Positions 14,738-17,370 of a DNA stretch of 17,370 nt are shown piece by piece. A program made the translations under genes and the position numbers. The stretch is taken from contig DATMTS010000116.1 of the NCBI GenBank assembly GCA_035564555.1, positions 1 through 17,370 of the forward strand, given 5' to 3'. The stretch's first letter is position 1. Each line of letters begins with the position of its first letter. The notes below the pieces were generated by a model that was not told the origin of the DNA, did no database searches, and worked only from the letters and a program-made list of their open reading frames with translations. The DNA is from DATMTS01 sp035564555. Lineage in GTDB: Bacteria > Actinomycetota > Actinomycetes > Actinomycetales > Microbacteriaceae.

Positions 14738-14947
14738 CTACGGGCAGGTCAGGCGTGTCGCGGTGTATTGGCCCGTGGCTCGGATGATCGTGTGCTCTGA
14801 CATCGGCTTCCCGCACAGCGGGCACGCGGCGTCGGGAGAACGCACGTCGGGCTTCTCCTCATAGCCGGCGCCGATCTGGGCCGGTCCGGTGAAGATCCGG
14901 ACCACGGCGTTGGCCTTCTCGTACCAGCGCCAGAATCGGTCGGCCAA
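14738..14947 (-). CDS. Small zinc-ribbon-like protein
   Basis: This 69-aa protein begins MADRFWRWYEKANAVVRIF and has a C-terminal CPLCGKPMSEH (C42, C45, His52), ending TRLTCP (C68). Cys-x2-Cys plus later His and Cys suggests one small zinc site. The function is unknown, though the type appears widespread in actinobacteria. The start is probably TTG 14947, with GGGAG on the minus strand 6 nt upstream; no ATG fits the frame. It diverges from the OhrR-like gene across a 60-bp AT-rich region with palindromes, so it may be a target of that regulator. Confidence 0.7.
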   Translation of the reverse strand: MADRFWRWYEKANAVVRIFTGPAQIGAGYEEKPDVRSPDAACPLCGKPMSEHTIIRATGQYTATRLTCP

Positions 14948-14965
14948 CGTCTGCTCCCATCAGTT

Positions 14966-14989
14966 AGTTAGTACACAAACTATTAGTGT
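14966..14989. promoter_or_regulatory. Overlapping imperfect palindromes, probable MarR operator
   Basis: AGTTAGTACACAAACT (14966-14981) matches its own reverse complement at 12 of 16 positions. ACACAAACTATTAGTGT (14973-14989) does so at 12 of 17. They lie between the divergent zinc-ribbon and OhrR-like genes, just upstream of the TATCAT -10 box, in a locally AT-rich stretch. This is the usual place for a MarR-family operator with autoregulation. Confidence 0.5.
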
Positions 14990-14995
14990 GAAGTG

Positions 14996-15001
14996 TATCA
15001 T
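14996..15001 (+). promoter_or_regulatory. -10 box for leaderless OhrR-like gene
   Basis: TATCAT is followed by 6 nt (GATCGC) and ATG 15008, with no Shine-Dalgarno sequence. This argues for ATG 15008 and against the in-frame GTG at 14993, which lies inside the promoter. Confidence 0.6.
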
Positions 15002-15007
15002 GATCGC

Positions 15008-15520
15008 ATGACGACCCAACCCGGCATCGAGGTTTCTGCCGAGCCCGACGGGCGAACGGCAGCCGAAGCCCAGCCTGACGTGAACCCGCTCGCAATCGAG
15101 AATCAGGTCTGCTTCGCGCTGGCGCTCGCCTCGCGCGGAGTGATCGGCCTGTACCGTCCCATCCTCGAACCTCTAGGCCTGACGCATCCGCAATACCTGG
15201 TTATGCTCGCGCTCTGGGACCGCAGTCCGCGATCCGTGAAAGACATCGGGGCCGAGCTTCAGCTGGAGCCGGCGACGCTGTCGCCGCTGTTGAAGCGGCT
15301 GGAGGCGGCCGGCTATCTCCAACGCGGCCGGGAGAAACATGACGAGCGGATGCTGCGGGTGGAGTTGACGGCATCCGGTCGCGAACTGCGGCAGCAGGCT
15401 CTCACCATTCCCCCTCGAGTGATCCAGCGACTGGGCATGACCATCGAGGAATTGACCGCGCTGCGCGAGGTGCTTCACCGGGTGATCGCAGCTGCCGCGC
15501 AGCCGCAGGACGGGGAGTGA
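15008..15520 (+). CDS. MarR-family regulator, OhrR-like (organic hydroperoxide sensor relative)
   Basis: This 170-aa regulator carries the OhrR hallmark ENQVCFALALASR, with the reactive-Cys position at C35, followed by LYRPILEPLGLTHPQYLVML. The winged-helix part is VKDIGAELQLEPATLSPLLK, then RLEAAGYLQRGREKHDERML. In Bacillus subtilis OhrR, Tyr29 and Tyr40 hold the oxidised Cys15 network and Tyr19 lies nearby. Here Tyr29 is kept (Y49), Tyr40 is His (H60) and Tyr19 is Ala (A39). No second C-terminal Cys is present, so it would be of the one-Cys type. No ohr/osmC gene is adjacent, which is unusual for OhrR. An N-terminal extension of about 20 residues precedes the domain. Confidence 0.88.
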   Translation: MTTQPGIEVSAEPDGRTAAEAQPDVNPLAIENQVCFALALASRGVIGLYRPILEPLGLTHPQYLVMLALWDRSPRSVKDIGAELQLEPATLSPLLKRLEAAGYLQRGREKHDERMLRVELTASGRELRQQALTIPPRVIQRLGMTIEELTALREVLHRVIAAAAQPQDGE

Positions 15521-15560
15521 TCGGCGCCGTTACGGTGACGATCACGCGGTGCGGAGGTGA

Positions 15561-15566
15561 TATCCT
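15561..15566 (+). promoter_or_regulatory. Putative -10 box of the tRNA-Thr gene
   Basis: TATCCT lies 37 bp before the tRNA-Thr 5' end, giving a leader of about 30 nt. A convincing -35 at 17-bp spacing is not seen; GTGACG lies 20 bp upstream. Confidence 0.35.
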
Positions 15567-15603
15567 CGTACGGTTGCCGATCGCGCGAGCGTGCATCGGC
15601 GGC

Positions 15604-15675
<72 letters not shown>

Positions 15676-15705
15676 CTGGCAGTGCGTTTCGGCGCATCTT
15701 GCTGC

Positions 15706-15779
15706 GGCGGGATAGCTCAGGTGGTTAGAGCACACGGCTCATAATCGTGGTGTCGCGGGTTCAAGTCCCGCTCCCGCTA
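15706..15779 (+). tRNA. tRNA-Met (anticodon CAT), probable integration target
   Basis: Acceptor GGCGGGA pairs with TCCCGCT (first pair G-U). Anticodon stem CACGG/TCGTG encloses CTCATAA with anticodon CAT. T stem GCGGG/CCCGC encloses TTCAAGT. The body resembles elongator tRNA-Met rather than initiator tRNA; tRNA-Ile2 (also CAT) is the alternative. An integrase gene ends 56 bp downstream in the orientation expected for an element inserted at this tRNA's 3' end, so the attachment core probably lies within about 15750-15785. Confidence 0.93.
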
Positions 15780-15789
15780 CTCACCTTGA

Positions 15790-15835
15790 AAACACTGGGA
15801 ACGACGGCCATTGGATGGCTGCCGTTCTTGTGTTT
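15790..15835. terminator. Imperfect long hairpin between tRNA-Met and integrase
   Basis: AAACAC, AACG and CCAT on the left pair in order with ATGG, CGTT and GTGTTT on the right, with two small internal mismatched segments and a 3-nt loop. On the minus strand it directly follows the integrase stop, and on the plus strand it follows tRNA-Met, so it could terminate both. There is no long U-tract. Confidence 0.45.
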
Positions 15836-16953
15836 CAGGATGGTTTTGCCCACATTTTGCCCACATTTGTTTCACCGACTTCGTTGAGTCGGTCGGCGAC
15901 GGCGTCGAGGTCGTCGTCGAAGAGGTCGCTGTAGGTGTCGAGAGTCATCGCGGCGGAGGCGTGTCCGAGCATGCGTTGCACGGCCTTCACGTTCGCTCCA
16001 GCGCTGACGGCGAGGGAGGCTGCGGTGTGGCGGAGGTCGTGGATCGTCATGGGCGGCAGTCCGGCCTGTTCGAGTGCTGCGTCCCACCATGAATTGGTGG
16101 TCATGGTCGGGGTGCGTTGGTGGCCGCCGTGTCCGTCGTCGAAGACGATGTCGTCCCTGGTCTTGTTGTCGCACGCGGCGGCGAGGGGGATGGCGAGGAA
16201 CTTCGGATAGGGAACGCTGCGTCGCTCGTGGGTCTTCGGTGTGCCGACGAGGATCTCCCCGTTGACGTAGACGGCGTTCTCGGCGACCATGAGCCGCCTT
16301 CGGAGCGTGTCGATGTCGCGGACGCGTAGGGCGGATGCTTCACCCCATCGCAGGCCCGTGTAGGCGAGCAGGGCGATGATCGGGCCGTGGTCGCCGCTGG
16401 CGGCCACCAACTGGGCAACCTGCTGGTTGCTCAGGTAGGTATGCGGGCGGGAGACGCGGCGGGGGAGCTTCACGCCGCGGGCCGGGTTGGCCGGGATCAG
16501 GTGGTCCTTGACCGCGGTGTCCAGGATGCCGGCGAGGATGTCGTGGGCGCGGCGCACGATGGTCGGTGACTTCGGCTTCTTCCCCTTGATCCCGGCGCCG
16601 AGTTGGGTGATCCAGGACTGGACTTCGCTGTGCCGGATGGTGCCGATCATCGTGGTGCCCCAGTGCGGTTCCACATGCAATCGCCACGCTGACTCGTACA
16701 CGTACGCGGTGGAGGGCTTCACGTGCGACCTCGACGCCAGCCATGCGGTGCCCAGTACGCCGATGGTGGCGCGTGCGGCGGCGGGGTCGATGTACTGGCC
16801 GGTCACCTTCTTCATCTCCACCGACGCCAGGAACAGTTCGGCCTCGTGCTTGGTCCTAAACCCGCGCTTGTCGGTCTGTGAGTGATCGGGCTTGCGGTAC
16901 CTGACCCGGTACCGCTTCCCGGCCGCGGTCTCGTACCCGGTGATGCTGCCCAT
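15835..16953 (-). CDS. Tyrosine recombinase (site-specific integrase)
   Basis: This 372-aa phage/ICE-type integrase appears intact. An N-terminal arm-binding-type region (YRVRYRKPDHSQTDKRGF, residues 16-33) precedes a SAM-like core-binding domain at about 63-150 (LGTAWLASRSHVKPSTAYVY). The catalytic domain carries all six residues: R202 in YTGLRWGE, K240 in GTPKTHERR, H305 and R308 in HDLRHT, H331 in LGHAS, and Y341 in TLDTYSDLF. The start ATG 16953 overlaps by 1 nt the stop of the upstream coiled-coil/HTH gene (TGATG), so the two are coupled. Reading towards tRNA-Met suggests that the element extends to the right, beyond the window. The C-terminal codons lie in an 11-bp tandem repeat. Confidence 0.95.
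   Translation of the reverse strand: MGSITGYETAAGKRYRVRYRKPDHSQTDKRGFRTKHEAELFLASVEMKKVTGQYIDPAAARATIGVLGTAWLASRSHVKPSTAYVYESAWRLHVEPHWGTTMIGTIRHSEVQSWITQLGAGIKGKKPKSPTIVRRAHDILAGILDTAVKDHLIPANPARGVKLPRRVSRPHTYLSNQQVAQLVAASGDHGPIIALLAYTGLRWGEASALRVRDIDTLRRRLMVAENAVYVNGEILVGTPKTHERRSVPYPKFLAIPLAAACDNKTRDDIVFDDGHGGHQRTPTMTTNSWWDAALEQAGLPPMTIHDLRHTAASLAVSAGANVKAVQRMLGHASAAMTLDTYSDLFDDDLDAVADRLNEVGETNVGKMWAKPS
15844..15865. repeat. 11-bp perfect tandem repeat at the integrase 3' end
   Basis: TTTTGCCCACA occurs twice head to tail (15844-15854 and 15855-15865). It encodes the last residues of the integrase and lies within 100 bp of the presumed attachment core. It could be a pair of arm-type integrase binding sites or a by-product of coding sequence. 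Confidence 0.6.
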
Positions 16954-17363
16954 CAGGGTGTCCTCCGCTTCGCGTCGGTGATCCGCTGGCTGAGGGCCTG
17001 CCTGCTCAGCCCGGTCCGGGCAGCCAGTGAGTTCCAGCTCTCGCCCACATGCCGAAGCTGCCCGATCAACTCGTCCCGCTCCGAACGCAAGACCTCCTGC
17101 TCACGCTGGAGTCGGCCGATGGTCCGCTCGAGGTGACCGAGCCGGTCGAGGGCGTCGCCACGCGTGCCCCATCTGCCCTCCAGCTCGCTCAACGCGGCCG
17201 CGGCGTGCCGCTGTGCAGCCACGCGCTCCTGCTCCGTCACATGTCGAAGTGCCGCTGCGTCATGCTGTCGACGCTGCCTCTCATACGAGCTCGTACGTCG
17301 TTTCGCCTTGCCGGAGACTCCCCGATTTCCCACGCAAGGAGCTTTACACGCAACCCCCGTCAA
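16953..17363 (-). CDS. Coiled-coil/HTH protein coupled to the integrase, function unknown
   Basis: The reading frame is up to 136 aa. Residues about 25-105 are charged and helical with a coiled-coil character (DALDRLGHLERTIGRLQREQ, VLRSERDELIGQLRHV). The C-terminus NSLAARTGLSRQALSQRITD (111-130) looks like a helix-turn-helix DNA-binding motif. Its TGA overlaps the integrase ATG, so the proteins are probably made together. The start is unclear: TTG 17363, GTG 17333, or a codon beyond the window edge, because the frame stays open to the right end. None has a clear Shine-Dalgarno sequence. It may be an accessory regulator or directionality factor of the element, but no family match is recognised. 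Confidence 0.65.
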   Translation of the reverse strand: MTGVACKAPCVGNRGVSGKAKRRTSSYERQRRQHDAAALRHVTEQERVAAQRHAAAALSELEGRWGTRGDALDRLGHLERTIGRLQREQEVLRSERDELIGQLRHVGESWNSLAARTGLSRQALSQRITDAKRRTP

Positions 17364-17370
17364 ACCGGAC

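Overview
The window comes from a high-GC actinobacterium, most likely a member of the Microbacteriaceae. The evidence is strong G/C bias at third codon positions, several genes whose start codon lies 5-7 nt behind a TANNNT hexamer (leaderless transcription, common in actinobacteria), and family-level resemblance of many products. The genus is inference.

Left edge (1-771). The last 23 codons of an IS110-family transposase are followed by about 700 bp without an intact gene. This stretch holds two short palindromes, a tRNA-3'-end-like sequence and a start-less minus-strand reading frame, and looks like a decayed mobile-element boundary.

Regulatory and envelope block (772-5536). Three plus-strand genes form a partner-switching module: a GAF-SpoIIE (PP2C) phosphatase, a STAS anti-sigma-antagonist and an RsbW-like ATPase/kinase. 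No sigma factor is visible. Convergent to them is a membrane cellulose-synthase-like GT2 glycosyltransferase with about 155 extra residues inserted between its catalytic motifs. A TetR regulator lies upstream of the glycosyltransferase on the same strand.

Metabolic block (5614-14718). A perfect 9-bp inverted repeat lies between tetR and a divergent Gfo/Idh/MocA oxidoreductase. That gene overlaps by 4 nt a second gene that looks like a Gfo/Idh/MocA relative lacking a Rossmann nucleotide-binding start. Then come a hypothetical protein with an acidic DEP-repeat tail, a small conserved protein, a CDF metal transporter without the cytoplasmic domain, an inositol-monophosphatase-family enzyme, and two divergent GH13 enzymes (an alpha-glucosidase and a neopullulanase/cyclomaltodextrinase-like enzyme). 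The GH13 pair share an intergenic region with nested inverted repeats, and together they would degrade alpha-glucans and malto-/isomalto-oligosaccharides. A VOC-fold protein follows.

Right part (14738-17370). A small Cys-rich zinc-ribbon-like protein and an OhrR-like MarR regulator diverge from an AT-rich operator region. tRNA-Thr(GGT) and tRNA-Met(CAT) follow. Next to the tRNA-Met 3' end lies a complete tyrosine integrase, translationally coupled to a small coiled-coil/HTH protein. This is the usual edge of an element integrated in a tRNA gene, continuing past the right end of the window.
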